Assembly: GCA_022792535.1 (NCBI GenBank)
Contig: JAAWBG010000066.1
Coordinates: 1-64,000, forward strand
Reading direction: 5' to 3'
DNA length: 64,000 nucleotides
Origin: Lachnospiraceae bacterium
GTDB lineage: Bacteria; Bacillota; Clostridia; Lachnospirales; Lachnospiraceae
How positions within the stretch are numbered: position 1 is the first letter of the stretch; every line of letters starts with the position of its first letter. Shown piece after piece: positions 52,605 to 62,235 of this stretch. Under the pieces are notes generated by a model, which was not told where the DNA came from, did no database searches, and was given only the letters and a program-made list of their open reading frames with translations. The translations under genes were made by a program, and so were the position numbers.

Positions 52605-53465
52605 ATGAAACACTATCTAAAACTTATGCGCGTTCACCACTATATAAAAAATCTTCTGGTTTTTGCAGCATTAGGATGCAGCGGACAGTTCTTTCATCTT
52701 GAAAAGCTGTCTGACGGCATTGCCGCCTTTACTGCTTTTTGCATGGTGTCCTCCGTGGTGTATATCATCAATGACATTCAAGACAAAGAGAAAGACCGGA
52801 ATCATCCTGTAAAATGCAGCCGCCCCATTGCCTCAGAAGCCATATCTATAAAAAATGCCTGTATACTGGCAATGATCCTTCTGATCATCGCCGCTGTCTG
52901 TAATTATCTGACCTTTCATGTAACTTCTACTTCACTATTGATACTCTACCTGATTTTAAATCTGGCATACAGTTTCGGTCTGAAAAATATTCCCATTGCA
53001 GATGTCACTATTTTAGCCGCAGGCTTTTTGATCCGTATTCTATACGGCGCCATTTCCACAGATATTGTCATTTCTAACTGGCTTTATCTGACCGTCACCG
53101 TTCTGGCGTTTTATTTTGCCTTGGGAAAACGGAGAAATGAATTGCAGCAGATCAGCAGCGGAGAGACCCGACAAGTACTGAAATCCTACCCCGTCCATTT
53201 TCTTGATAAAAGTATGGGAATGTGCCTGACGCTGGCCAACGCATTTTATGCCCTATGGAGTATGGATGAAAAAACCGTTTCTTTCTACCACAACAAATAT
53301 TTAATTTTTACCGTACCTATTGTTCTATTAATCACACTGAAATATAGTTTAGATATTGAGGGAGATTCCGACGGAGATCCTGTCGAAGTTCTGATTCATG
53401 ACAAAGTACTCCTCACTCTATGCATTCTATATCTGACAGCTATGTTTACGATCCTCTATCTATAA
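52605..53465 (+). CDS. UbiA-family decaprenyl-phosphate phosphoribosyltransferase-like
   Basis: The 286-residue membrane prenyltransferase has the first Asp-rich motif NDIQDKEKDRNHPVK (about 56-70) followed by CSRPIAS, the signature of decaprenyl-phosphate 5-phosphoribosyltransferase (the DPPR synthase branch), and a second acidic loop (DIEGDSDGDPVEV). The reaction places phosphoribose from PRPP on a polyprenyl phosphate, the first step to lipid-linked ribose or arabinose donors. It has a strong AAGGAGGA RBS. It lies 12 bp behind the GT-C-like gene and should share the switch. Confidence 0.85.
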   Translation: MKHYLKLMRVHHYIKNLLVFAALGCSGQFFHLEKLSDGIAAFTAFCMVSSVVYIINDIQDKEKDRNHPVKCSRPIASEAISIKNACILAMILLIIAAVCNYLTFHVTSTSLLILYLILNLAYSFGLKNIPIADVTILAAGFLIRILYGAISTDIVISNWLYLTVTVLAFYFALGKRRNELQQISSGETRQVLKSYPVHFLDKSMGMCLTLANAFYALWSMDEKTVSFYHNKYLIFTVPIVLLITLKYSLDIEGDSDGDPVEVLIHDKVLLTLCILYLTAMFTILYL

Positions 53466-53570
53466 AAATCCGCTGGCAGCGCTTTGATCCATTCTGGAGT
53501 TTCCAGGAGGCAGTTCTGTTTTGACGATAGCCAAATTGTTTACATTGTGAGACTCAAGCTAAGAAAACCT

Positions 53571-53598
53571 TTGCCAAATACAGATTATGTGTTAAAAT
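53571..53598 (+). promoter_or_regulatory. Promoter of typA
   Basis: TTGCCA (53571-53576) and TAAAAT (53593-53598) are separated by 16 bp. Confidence 0.55.
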
Positions 53599-53654
53599 AC
53601 AGTAGTTATTGCTAGAAAAATACCTATGCTGAGATAGAAAGAAGGATTAATTGT

Positions 53655-55484
53655 ATGAAAATGAAACGAGAGGATATCCGTAACATCGCCATCATTGCCC
53701 ATGTAGACCATGGCAAAACCACGCTGGTAGATGAACTGTTAAAACAAAGCGGCGTATTCCGTGCCAATCAGGAAGTACAGGAACGTGTTATGGACTCCAA
53801 TGATATCGAACGGGAACGGGGAATCACCATTCTCTCCAAAAATACTGCTGTTTTTTATAAAGACACAAAAATCAATATTATTGATACGCCGGGCCATGCT
53901 GATTTCGGCGGCGAGGTGGAACGTGTCTTAAAAATGGTCAATGGCGTTGTGCTTGTGGTGGATGCCTTTGAAGGAGCTATGCCTCAGACAAAATTTGTTT
54001 TAATGAAGGCCCTTGCTCTGGATCTTCCAGTGGTTGTCTGCATCAACAAAATTGATCGGCCGGAAGCCAGACCTGATGAAGTGATTGACGAAGTACTGGA
54101 ATTATTTATGGATCTGGACGCCTCGGACGAGCAGTTAGACTGTCCCTTCCTCTATGCCTCTGCAAGAGAAGGGTATGCAGTGAAAGATCTAAATGATGAG
54201 AAAAAAGACATGACTGCCTTGTTCGAAACTATTTTAGAGTACATTCCTGCACCAGAAGGAGACCCTGACGCAAACACTCAGGTGCTGATCAGCACCATTG
54301 ACTACAACGAATATGTGGGACGGATCGGCGTAGGAAAAGTAGACAATGGCTGCCTGAAAATCAACCAGGAAGCTGTGGTAGTCAACCACCACGAACCGGA
54401 CAAGCTGCGAAAAGTCCGCATCAGCAAATTATATGAATTCGACGGATTGAACAAAGTAGATGTAGAAAAGGCAGACATTGGTTCCATCGTGGCCATCTCT
54501 GGAATTGCAGATATCCATATCGGCGATACCATCTGCGCGCCGGAAAATCCCTGCGCCATTGATTTTCAGAAAATCTCTGAACCTACGATTTCCATGAACT
54601 TTATTGTAAACGACAGTCCTCTGGCTGGACAAGAAGGCAAATTTGTCACCTCCCGCCATATTCGCGACCGTCTGTTTCGGGAATTAAACACAGACGTTTC
54701 CCTGCGGGTGGAAGAAACCGACAGTCCCGACAGCCTGAAAGTTTCCGGCCGAGGAGAACTGCATCTATCTGTACTGATTGAAAATATGCGGCGGGAAGGC
54801 TACGAATTTTCAGTGAGCAAAGCAGAAGTCCTCTACCACAAAGATGAAAAAGGCAAAAAATTAGAACCCATGGAGCTTGCCTATGTGGATGTGCCAGACG
54901 AGTTTACTGGAGCTGTTATCGAAAAATTAAGTCAGAGAAAAGGAGAACTGCGGAATATGGGCCCCATCAGCGGAGGATACACCCGCCTGGAGTTCAATAT
55001 TCCTTCCCGCGGGCTGATCGGCTACCGCAGCGAATTTATGACGGATACGAAAGGAAACGGAATTATCAATACCATTTTCAACGACTATGAGCCCTATAAG
55101 GGAGATATCTCCTACCGGAAACAAGGCTCCCTCATTGCTTTTGAATCCGGGGATTCCGTCACCTACGGCCTGTTCAGCGCTCAGGACCGGGGCACTCTCT
55201 TTATCGGACCTGGGGAAAAAGTATACGCTGGTATGATTATCGGCCAAAGCGCAAAACCAGAAGACATTGAGATCAATGTCTGTAAGAAAAAACATCTGAC
55301 CAATACACGTTCTTCCAGCGCTGACGAAGCCTTAACATTAACCCCGCCTAAGATTTTAAGTCTGGAACAGGCACTGGAATTTATCGAGGCAGACGAGCTT
55401 TTAGAAGTCACTCCATCTAGTCTTCGTATCCGCAAACGGATCTTAGACCCTACTCTGCGCAAAAGAGCCGGTTTTCGGAAATAG
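53655..55484 (+). CDS. typA: Ribosome-associated GTPase TypA/BipA
   Basis: The 609-residue translational GTPase has G1 AHVDHGKTT (about 15-23), G2 RGIT, G3 [12 protein letters not shown] (about 76-87), G4 NKID and EF-G-like C-terminal domains ending with the TypA-specific region ([22 protein letters not shown]). It acts in ribosome assembly and stress adaptation. An AAGGA RBS precedes the ATG. It is followed 15 bp later by hflK, so the three genes are probably one transcript. Confidence 0.96.
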   Translation: MKMKREDIRNIAIIAHVDHGKTTLVDELLKQSGVFRANQEVQERVMDSNDIERERGITILSKNTAVFYKDTKINIIDTPGHADFGGEVERVLKMVNGVVLVVDAFEGAMPQTKFVLMKALALDLPVVVCINKIDRPEARPDEVIDEVLELFMDLDASDEQLDCPFLYASAREGYAVKDLNDEKKDMTALFETILEYIPAPEGDPDANTQVLISTIDYNEYVGRIGVGKVDNGCLKINQEAVVVNHHEPDKLRKVRISKLYEFDGLNKVDVEKADIGSIVAISGIADIHIGDTICAPENPCAIDFQKISEPTISMNFIVNDSPLAGQEGKFVTSRHIRDRLFRELNTDVSLRVEETDSPDSLKVSGRGELHLSVLIENMRREGYEFSVSKAEVLYHKDEKGKKLEPMELAYVDVPDEFTGAVIEKLSQRKGELRNMGPISGGYTRLEFNIPSRGLIGYRSEFMTDTKGNGIINTIFNDYEPYKGDISYRKQGSLIAFESGDSVTYGLFSAQDRGTLFIGPGEKVYAGMIIGQSAKPEDIEINVCKKKHLTNTRSSSADEALTLTPPKILSLEQALEFIEADELLEVTPSSLRIRKRILDPTLRKRAGFRK

Positions 55485-55499
55485 CAGAAAGGACAGCAA

Positions 55500-56615
55500 A
55501 TGAAAAAATTTGAAAAAACAGGAAAACTCAAAAAAGAAAAAAAGAAGAAATCAGATCACTCCCTTCTGTTCCCAAACTCAGAGAGGGAAGATTCTGATTC
55601 CTCTAATTCCCCAGAAAAGAAAAAGCGTTTTCTCACAACAGCCAGAAATATTCTGGTTGGGATCTTTGTATTGATTACACTTTTCAATACGGTATACTTT
55701 TTACAGGAAGACGAATACGGCGTAATCCGCACGCTGGGAAGCACAAGCATCATAGAGACTCCCGGAATAAAGTTTAAGATTCCTTATTTCCAGCACATCA
55801 TCAAGGTCAGCAAAGCGGCAAAACAATTTTCTATCGGATACAGCCTGGATTCTGAGGAATCCGTTTACGGAGAATCCTTTATGATCACCAAAGACTATAA
55901 CTTTGTGAATGTGGACTTTTATTTTGAATATCAGATCACCGATCCGGTAAAATACTTGTACGCTTCCGAACAGCCTGAATTGGTAGTAAAAAATTTAGCT
56001 CAGAGCTATATCCGGGACACGGTAGGTTCCTGCAAAGTGGATGATGTGCTGACTACTGGAAAATATGAGATCCAGACTACGGTACGCAATAAATTACAGG
56101 AACGTCTCAGCAAGGAAGACATCGGCATTCAGATCACCAATGCTGTAATCCAGGATGCAGAAGTTCCCACGGAAGAGGTAAAACAAGCTTTCAAAAATGT
56201 GGAAGACGCAAAACAAGGAATGGACACTGCCATCAATAACGCCAATGCAGACGCCAACACCCGGATTCCAAAAGCCGAGGCTGATGCAGATAAGATCATC
56301 AAGGACGCACAGGCTAAAAAGGAATCTCTGATTGCAGAAGCAGAAGGCCAGACTGCCCGCTTCAACTCTCTGTACGGAGAATATGTGAAATTCCCTCTGA
56401 TCACTAAACAGAGAATGTTCTATGAGACCATGGAAGACATTCTTCCCGGCATGAAAGTCTACATCACAGATGGAAAGACCCAGACGCTGCTGCCCCTAGA
56501 ACCTTTTGCCAGCCTGGAACTGCCAGAACAGCCTGTCAATGATACATCCACAAAAACACCTGACAGTGAAAAAGACACGCCAGAAGAGGAGGATACCTAC
56601 GATGAAGACGAATAA
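55500..56615 (+). CDS. hflK: SPFH-family membrane protease modulator HflK
   Basis: The 371-residue protein has a short basic cytoplasmic start, one transmembrane segment (about 48-66) and an SPFH/band-7 domain (about 70-290). An Ala/Glu-rich helix follows (NANADANTRIPKAEADADKI). By homology it forms, with HflC, a complex that restrains FtsH at the membrane. It overlaps hflC by 14 bp. The acidic C-terminal tail (about 345-371) is low complexity. Confidence 0.92.
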   Translation: MKKFEKTGKLKKEKKKKSDHSLLFPNSEREDSDSSNSPEKKKRFLTTARNILVGIFVLITLFNTVYFLQEDEYGVIRTLGSTSIIETPGIKFKIPYFQHIIKVSKAAKQFSIGYSLDSEESVYGESFMITKDYNFVNVDFYFEYQITDPVKYLYASEQPELVVKNLAQSYIRDTVGSCKVDDVLTTGKYEIQTTVRNKLQERLSKEDIGIQITNAVIQDAEVPTEEVKQAFKNVEDAKQGMDTAINNANADANTRIPKAEADADKIIKDAQAKKESLIAEAEGQTARFNSLYGEYVKFPLITKQRMFYETMEDILPGMKVYITDGKTQTLLPLEPFASLELPEQPVNDTSTKTPDSEKDTPEEEDTYDEDE

Positions 56616-57489
56616 AAAAAACATCCTTCTGGTTATACTGGTCCTGTTTTTGCTGATTACATTAAATGAGGCCGCCGTAGTCACCAAACCAGGGGAATAC
56701 CGGGTAATCAAACAATTCGGAAAGATTGTCCGGGTGGACACCGTGGACAGCCATCCCTACGGACTGGGATGGAAACTTCCCTTTATCCAGTCTGAAACTG
56801 TCATCAGCAGTCAGCTGCTCCTATGCGACCTGGCCGCCAGCGACGTGATGACCTCAGACAAAAAATCCATGATCTCAGACTGCTTTGTCCTGTGGCGGAT
56901 CGAAGACCCTGTCAAATTCATCCAAAAGCTCAGCGGTTCTCAGCAGAATGCTGAATCCAGAATCAGCTCTAATGTGTACAATGCGTTGAAAAACGTGATC
57001 AGCAGTCTTTCCCAGGAAGAAGTGATCTCCGGCCGAGATGGAGAATTAGCCGAATTATTGACAACCACACTGGGCAATAACTTAGAATCTTATGGCATCA
57101 AAGTTGTAAAAATTGAAACCAAAATGTTGGATCTTCCAGATGAAAATAAGGAAGCAGTATACAACCGGATGGTCTCTGAGCGGGGAAATATTGCAGCCTC
57201 CTTTAAGGCTAAAGGGGAACAGGAAGCCCAGAAAATCAAAAACGATACCGATGAGAAGACTACGGTAATTCTTGCCCAAGCGCAGAAAACTGCAGATACC
57301 ACCATTGCAGAAGGCGAGGCTGAATACATGCGTATCTTAAGCGATGCCTACAATGATGAATCCAAAGCAGACTTCTACAGCTTTGTGCGCCAGCTTGACG
57401 CAATGAAAGCCACTCTGAAAAAACAGGGAAACACCATCGTTTTGGACAAAGATTCTCCCATTGCAGAATTATTCTACCAAAAGCAATAA
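56602..57489 (+). CDS. hflC: SPFH-family membrane protease modulator HflC
   Basis: The protein of about 295 residues has an N-terminal transmembrane helix (about 6-22) and an SPFH domain, then a coiled-coil arm (AEGEAEYMRILSDAYNDES). The ATG at 56602 is preceded by GAGGAGGAT; an upstream in-frame extension within hflK is a shadow. It partners with HflK. Confidence 0.92.
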   Translation: MKTNKKNILLVILVLFLLITLNEAAVVTKPGEYRVIKQFGKIVRVDTVDSHPYGLGWKLPFIQSETVISSQLLLCDLAASDVMTSDKKSMISDCFVLWRIEDPVKFIQKLSGSQQNAESRISSNVYNALKNVISSLSQEEVISGRDGELAELLTTTLGNNLESYGIKVVKIETKMLDLPDENKEAVYNRMVSERGNIAASFKAKGEQEAQKIKNDTDEKTTVILAQAQKTADTTIAEGEAEYMRILSDAYNDESKADFYSFVRQLDAMKATLKKQGNTIVLDKDSPIAELFYQKQ

Positions 57490-57505
57490 TTTTCCACCGC
57501 AACAA

Positions 57506-57530
57506 AGGCAGCGCCTTTTGACACCCTCCC
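57506..57530. repeat. Family A half copy with small hairpin at the hflC end
   Basis: The sequence AAGGCAGCGCCTTTTGACACCC repeats the GCGCCTTTTGACACCC arm of family A. AAAGGC/GCCTTT can form a small stem. It lies between the convergent hflC and ABC permease genes. Confidence 0.5.
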
Positions 57531-57540
57531 CCTAAAAAGC

Positions 57541-58692
57541 CTATCTGCTCCGTATTTGCATACGGTTTACCAAAAGGCCTGCCGCAAAAAATGCCGCCGC
57601 AAATACCAGAACCATCCGAAAAGACTGGTACACCGTTCCTGCCTCTGCAAGATCTTTCACTTTCTGAATATCATAATTTGCAATAACATACCAGTAAGAA
57701 GGGGTAAATTTCGCCGCTTGTCTGGCTCCCTCTCCCATAAATTCCAGGGAAACAAATACGCCGCCTAAAAAACTAAATCCCAATCCAAAAATATTGCTCA
57801 TCATATTTAAGACTGCTGTATTCCTTGCAAACTGTGCTACAAACCAGGCCACGCTCAGAGCACAGAGACTAAAAACAACTGCATTCATTCCGCTTAAAAA
57901 TCCCTGGAGCGACAGCATATCCTCCCCAGTGTTCAAAACTGCCATCAAAAGGAAAATCATGTTCATCACCAGCATATACACCATACACCCTAAAAATATC
58001 TGCAGATTCTGTTTCAGAAAAGACATGGAAGAACATTTATTTCTGGCTTCCAGATCTTTATTTTTAAAGGACTTCACCACAGCTCCTACCCCAAGAATCA
58101 TCAAAATCAGATATACATAAGGAATATACTGAAAGAAATAATAACGATCTGACAACTGTTGCCCGGCTGTCTGCTCCAAAAACCGTACCTCTGGCTTTTC
58201 CTCCATATCTTTCCTGGTCCACTCCATGGCCTGCTCCATGGTAACTCCTGATCTCAGATACATAGCCGCTGTTTTTAAGAAATTCTCTACTTCATTTTCC
58301 AACAGATAGGATGTGCTGCTTCCAGGAACTATCGTTCCCTCCAGCAGACCTTCAGAATCTCCCTTTAGAAACTGGCGGGTGAAATCTTCTGGTATTACCA
58401 ATACGTAATCAATCTCTTCATAGTACATAGCGTCCTGCAGCGCTTCTCTTCCTTCTGGCACATCCTTTAAATGATTATGAATGCCCAGATAGTCCACCAG
58501 AGCCTCTCCCAGCTCTCCCTGATCTCGGTTTTCTACGCTGATATCTAAGGAAACATTGGAAAATTCCATCTCTCCCTCCGTTCCCATCAACTTGCATATA
58601 AGCAAAGTAAGGGCCAGGTAAATGCCGATATATAGAAACAACGTCATTTTATTTTTATATAGGATCTTGAAAAATGCCTTAAATACTTGCAT
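57541..58692 (-). CDS. ABC-2 type exporter permease
   Basis: The 383-residue membrane protein has one N-terminal transmembrane helix, a large extracytoplasmic part (about 35-185) and five C-terminal helices, the YhgE/Pip-like ABC2_membrane_3 layout. It overlaps the upstream permease gene by 14 bp. With the second permease and the ATPase it forms a heterodimeric exporter. The substrate is unknown. Confidence 0.87.
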   Translation of the reverse strand: MQVFKAFFKILYKNKMTLFLYIGIYLALTLLICKLMGTEGEMEFSNVSLDISVENRDQGELGEALVDYLGIHNHLKDVPEGREALQDAMYYEEIDYVLVIPEDFTRQFLKGDSEGLLEGTIVPGSSTSYLLENEVENFLKTAAMYLRSGVTMEQAMEWTRKDMEEKPEVRFLEQTAGQQLSDRYYFFQYIPYVYLILMILGVGAVVKSFKNKDLEARNKCSSMSFLKQNLQIFLGCMVYMLVMNMIFLLMAVLNTGEDMLSLQGFLSGMNAVVFSLCALSVAWFVAQFARNTAVLNMMSNIFGLGFSFLGGVFVSLEFMGEGARQAAKFTPSYWYVIANYDIQKVKDLAEAGTVYQSFRMVLVFAAAFFAAGLLVNRMQIRSR

Positions 58693-59872
58693 ATCGTTCC
58701 CTCCTTACCAGTCCGAAAGCCCCTCCTCCTAAAATCAGAATCAGCAGCAGCATATTCCCCATACAGCGGATATATTGGTCATAAGTATCATAGATATTTA
58801 AACTGTACAAAGCCCGCACAATTAAAGCCGCCGGATTGATCCGATTGAAAAAGGGCGCGTATGTTTCCACAACCCGCAGCATTCCTGCCATCATCAAACC
58901 GCTGAAAAAACTAGATACCATCATAATCATAATACAGAGTCCTTCTTTTACGTTGTACCGCAGTTTTCCCAGCACGCCGATCAAGAATCCAAGTACGATT
59001 CCCAGTATATCTCCCATCAATACTGTCAGCAGAAGCAGTCCCCAGCGGTCTCCCAGGTGCACATCCAGAACATAAGTCAGATAACCGATGAAAAACAGCA
59101 TATAGAAAAACTGAATTGTAATATTCGCCGCAAGATCTGGCAGAAGTATTCCAAAACGCCTCGTTCCTGTTACCACACGTCTTGTTCCCAGCGGGTTCAG
59201 GTTTGCTTTAAATTCCGTTGCACTCATAAGCCCTATGGTGGCTCCCATCAGACAATGCATGGCAATCAATGAATAAAAATAATCCGTCACACTGTTGGCT
59301 GGAGTGTCCATAACAGATCCTTCCTTTAAATACTGACACTCTTCCTCTAGAACCTTTGCCGCCTCCTGAATGGCTGCCGGGTTTTCTTTCCCAATTCTGG
59401 TAAAGGTAGCTCTGGTACGTTCAAATTGTTCCAGAATGATACTTAAAATGCTCTGAGAGATTCCCTCTTCCTTTACAGTCAGGAAAATTTCTAATCCTTC
59501 CTCTTCTGTTTTTACCTTCTCTTTTTCCTCTCTCTTCCCTCCAGTCTCTAAAATTCTTCCATTGTAAAAGATTCCCTTCACTTTATCTTCTTCGAGCAAA
59601 CGTTCTGCTTCTTTTTCTTCCACAGACTGAACCTGAATCAGCTCATTCTCTGTTTCCAGGGTATCCAAAAGCATGGTAAAGTTTTCATCTGCTTCTTCTC
59701 CCTCAACGTAAGCTACTGGAATCTGATGGAACATAATGGTCTTATCCGTATAATTTCCAAAAGCAATCTGAAATAAGGTCCCCAGCAGAATAGGAAAAAT
59801 CAGATTCCAAAATATGGTTATTTTTTGACGCATAGTCCGCATCAAACTGTATCGGTACAGCCGAAAAAACAT
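58679..59872 (-). CDS. ABC-2 type exporter permease
   Basis: The 397-residue protein has the same layout as its neighbour: one helix at about 17-38, a large outside domain (about 45-215) and a C-terminal helical bundle. The two permeases are divergent paralogues. It begins 20 bp after the ATPase gene ends. Confidence 0.87.
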   Translation of the reverse strand: MFFRLYRYSLMRTMRQKITIFWNLIFPILLGTLFQIAFGNYTDKTIMFHQIPVAYVEGEEADENFTMLLDTLETENELIQVQSVEEKEAERLLEEDKVKGIFYNGRILETGGKREEKEKVKTEEEGLEIFLTVKEEGISQSILSIILEQFERTRATFTRIGKENPAAIQEAAKVLEEECQYLKEGSVMDTPANSVTDYFYSLIAMHCLMGATIGLMSATEFKANLNPLGTRRVVTGTRRFGILLPDLAANITIQFFYMLFFIGYLTYVLDVHLGDRWGLLLLTVLMGDILGIVLGFLIGVLGKLRYNVKEGLCIMIMMVSSFFSGLMMAGMLRVVETYAPFFNRINPAALIVRALYSLNIYDTYDQYIRCMGNMLLLILILGGGAFGLVRRERYASI

Positions 59873-59891
59873 ATCTTTTCCCCCTTCCCTC

Positions 59892-60848
59892 TCACAAAGT
59901 TTTTTCTGCAGAATCCCGCAGTTCTTTTCCAGTGATCTCTAAAAATACATCATTCAATGTGGGCAGTTCCGCATAAACCCGGCCGAAACTGATCTCCTGT
60001 CTGCCAAGATAATCCAAAATATGCACCAGATTATGTTTTCCGCCGCTGCAGCGGATCTCTAACATCCCTTCCCTGTAATCTACCTGATATACATGATGCA
60101 GTTCCCTGATCTCCTCCATCTGGATCTCCTGAAGCTCCGATATCTCTATATGAATCTTCTCTCCCGTCTTGATCATGGATTTTAACTCTTCCTTTGTTCC
60201 CAGCGCCACGCAATGGCCTTTATCCAGAATCGCAATCCTGCTGCAAATCTGCTCTACCTCCTCCATATAGTGGGAGGTGTAGATAATAGTGGCTCCCTCC
60301 TGATTCAGCTTTTGAATCCCTTCCAAAATCCTGTTACGGCTCTGAGGATCCACTGCCACCGTAGGCTCATCCATAATAATCAGTCTTGGTTTGTGAGCGA
60401 TTCCGCAGGCAATATTCAATCTTCGCAGCAGACCGCCGGATAACTTTTTAGGATAAAATTTGCGAAAATCTTCCAGCCCGGAAAATACAATGGCTTCCTC
60501 CACATATTGTTTTCTCAGTTTCTTATCCTGAATATACAATCCGCAAAAATAATCAATGTTTTCCTGTACAGTCAATTCTTCAAATACCGCCACATTCTGC
60601 AGCACTACGCCGATTTGCTTCTTAATTTCATAATTGTCTGGCTGCATTTCCTTTCCCATCACTTTTACGCTTCCCTTGTCAAAATACAAGAGAGCCAGAA
60701 TACAGTTGATGGCTGTGGTCTTACCAGAACCATTGGGGCCTAACAGTCCAAAGATCTCTCCTTCCTCCACGCTCAGATTCAGGTGATCCAGAGCAATCAG
60801 ATCCTTGTAACGCTTTACCAGATTTTCTATCTCTATGATCTTTCCCAT
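59892..60848 (-). CDS. ABC transporter ATP-binding protein
   Basis: The 318-residue ATPase has Walker A GLLGPNGSGKTTAIN (about 33-47), the signature LSGGLLRRLNIA (about 136-147), Walker B RLIIMDEPTVAVD (about 155-167) and an H-loop (YTSHYMEE). It drives the adjacent ABC-2 permeases. Divergent transcription from the histidine kinase gene, across a 200-bp region with repeated TGTCAT sites, suggests control by that two-component system, as in antibiotic-responsive exporters. Confidence 0.93.
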   Translation of the reverse strand: MGKIIEIENLVKRYKDLIALDHLNLSVEEGEIFGLLGPNGSGKTTAINCILALLYFDKGSVKVMGKEMQPDNYEIKKQIGVVLQNVAVFEELTVQENIDYFCGLYIQDKKLRKQYVEEAIVFSGLEDFRKFYPKKLSGGLLRRLNIACGIAHKPRLIIMDEPTVAVDPQSRNRILEGIQKLNQEGATIIYTSHYMEEVEQICSRIAILDKGHCVALGTKEELKSMIKTGEKIHIEISELQEIQMEEIRELHHVYQVDYREGMLEIRCSGGKHNLVHILDYLGRQEISFGRVYAELPTLNDVFLEITGKELRDSAEKTL

Positions 60849-60909
60849 AAGTCATTCCTCCATTTCCTTTTCTGACTTTATTGTAACAGGGTCCCTCAAC
60901 AGGCAACAG

Positions 60910-60945
60910 TGTCATGTGTCATTTCTGCATTGTGACAAATGTCAT
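60910..60945. promoter_or_regulatory. Candidate response-regulator binding sites
   Basis: TGTCAT occurs at 60910-60915, 60917-60922 and 60940-60945. TGACAAATGTCA (60933-60944) is a perfect 12-bp palindrome. They lie between the divergent ABC and kinase genes, about 40-75 bp upstream of the kinase -10, a typical activator position. Confidence 0.55.
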
Positions 60946-60983
60946 TTTTTTGTTTTTCTGTGGTGGTCTTTCCTAAAAAAGAG

Positions 60984-60989
60984 TATAAT
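60984..60989 (+). promoter_or_regulatory. -10 element of the histidine kinase gene
   Basis: A TATAAT is present with no good -35 at 16-18 bp, fitting a promoter that needs an activator bound at 60910-60945. Confidence 0.5.
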
Positions 60990-61049
60990 CATGTTCAGAG
61001 AACAATGGGAAAGCCGAATCCTGACGGTTCCCTGAGAGGAGAAGAGATT

Positions 61050-62174
61050 ATGGCAACTTTATTCGACAAATTTACACTGCTGGTTCTTTCCATGCTGTTA
61101 TTTTATTACACTGCGCCGGAAACCACCCTGCTTCATGTTCTGATATTTTTAAGCGCCATTATTTTTTCCTGTTTCTGCACCTGCTGCAATCCAGACTGCC
61201 TGTTTCTTTCCCAGCTCCCCTTTAAAAACCGCCTGCTGCTGATCAGTTTGTGGCTGATTTTAACAGGAGCTTGTCTGATACAGCCTGATTTTGCCTTGCT
61301 GCTGCCTCTGCTTTTTTATGAAATGACAGTCTCCCTCAAAAGCTATTGTTACCTGCCAGCCTGCCTGCTTCCCTTTCTTGTACTGAAAAATCACCCCTCT
61401 TCTTATCCCTGGATGATAGTTCTGTTGTTTCTGCTGACTCTGCTTTTGTCTCAAAAGACAAAAAAACTCCTGCTTCTAAAAGAAGATTTTCGAAAAATGC
61501 GGGACACTTCCACGGAGTATAATCTGCTTCTTCAGCAGACCAATCAAGATCTGATTGAAAAGCAGGATCATGAGATCCATATCGCCACCTTGAAAGAGCG
61601 AAATCGGATTGCAAGAGAGATCCACGACAATGTGGGACATATGCTCTCCCGCTCTATTTTACAGACCGGCGCCTTATCTGCCATTAACCGCCAGGAAAAT
61701 TTAAAAGAACCTTTGTGCGCACTGACAGATACCTTGTCCTCCGCCATGAATTCTGTCCGAGAAAGCGTTCATAACCTCCACGACGATTCCATTGATTTGA
61801 AATCTGCTGTTTCCGAATTGATTTCTGATTTTTCGGATTACCAGATTTTTCTGGATTACGATTTAGAAAGCTTTACCCCTGCCTCGGTAAAATACTGTTT
61901 TCTCTCTATTTTGAAAGAAGCGTTATCTAACATTGCCCGGCACAGCAACGCCACCAGAATTTTTATCACCTTGCGGGAGCACCCCAGCTTCCATCAGCTT
62001 GTGATTAAAGATAACGGCACAAATGCCAGCTACCGCAATTCTGGAATCGGGATCTCCAATATGCAGGAACGGGTAAAAAATCTGAAAGGAAATTTTTCTC
62101 TTTCCACAGACCAGGGCTTTCAGATTTTTGTGACGCTGCCCCGGGAAGCAAAGTCAAATACTCCGCAAGAATAA
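61050..62174 (+). CDS. Sensor histidine kinase (HisKA_3/NarX-like)
   Basis: From the ATG at 61050 (AGGAG RBS) the protein has 374 residues: a membrane part of about five helices (1-135) with very short loops, a coiled-coil linker, the HisKA_3 dimerisation box RNRIAREIHDNVGHML (phosphorylated His, near 191) and a HATPase_c domain (KDNGTN, GIGISNMQERV). Few extracytoplasmic residues suggest intramembrane sensing. An in-frame extension upstream starts inside the intergenic operator region and is unlikely. Confidence 0.92.
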   Translation: MATLFDKFTLLVLSMLLFYYTAPETTLLHVLIFLSAIIFSCFCTCCNPDCLFLSQLPFKNRLLLISLWLILTGACLIQPDFALLLPLLFYEMTVSLKSYCYLPACLLPFLVLKNHPSSYPWMIVLLFLLTLLLSQKTKKLLLLKEDFRKMRDTSTEYNLLLQQTNQDLIEKQDHEIHIATLKERNRIAREIHDNVGHMLSRSILQTGALSAINRQENLKEPLCALTDTLSSAMNSVRESVHNLHDDSIDLKSAVSELISDFSDYQIFLDYDLESFTPASVKYCFLSILKEALSNIARHSNATRIFITLREHPSFHQLVIKDNGTNASYRNSGIGISNMQERVKNLKGNFSLSTDQGFQIFVTLPREAKSNTPQE

Positions 62175-62235
62175 AACTTTACTTAACAGGAACTGGCAAT
62201 TGCCTAGTTAATAAGAATTACAGAAAGGAATTTTT

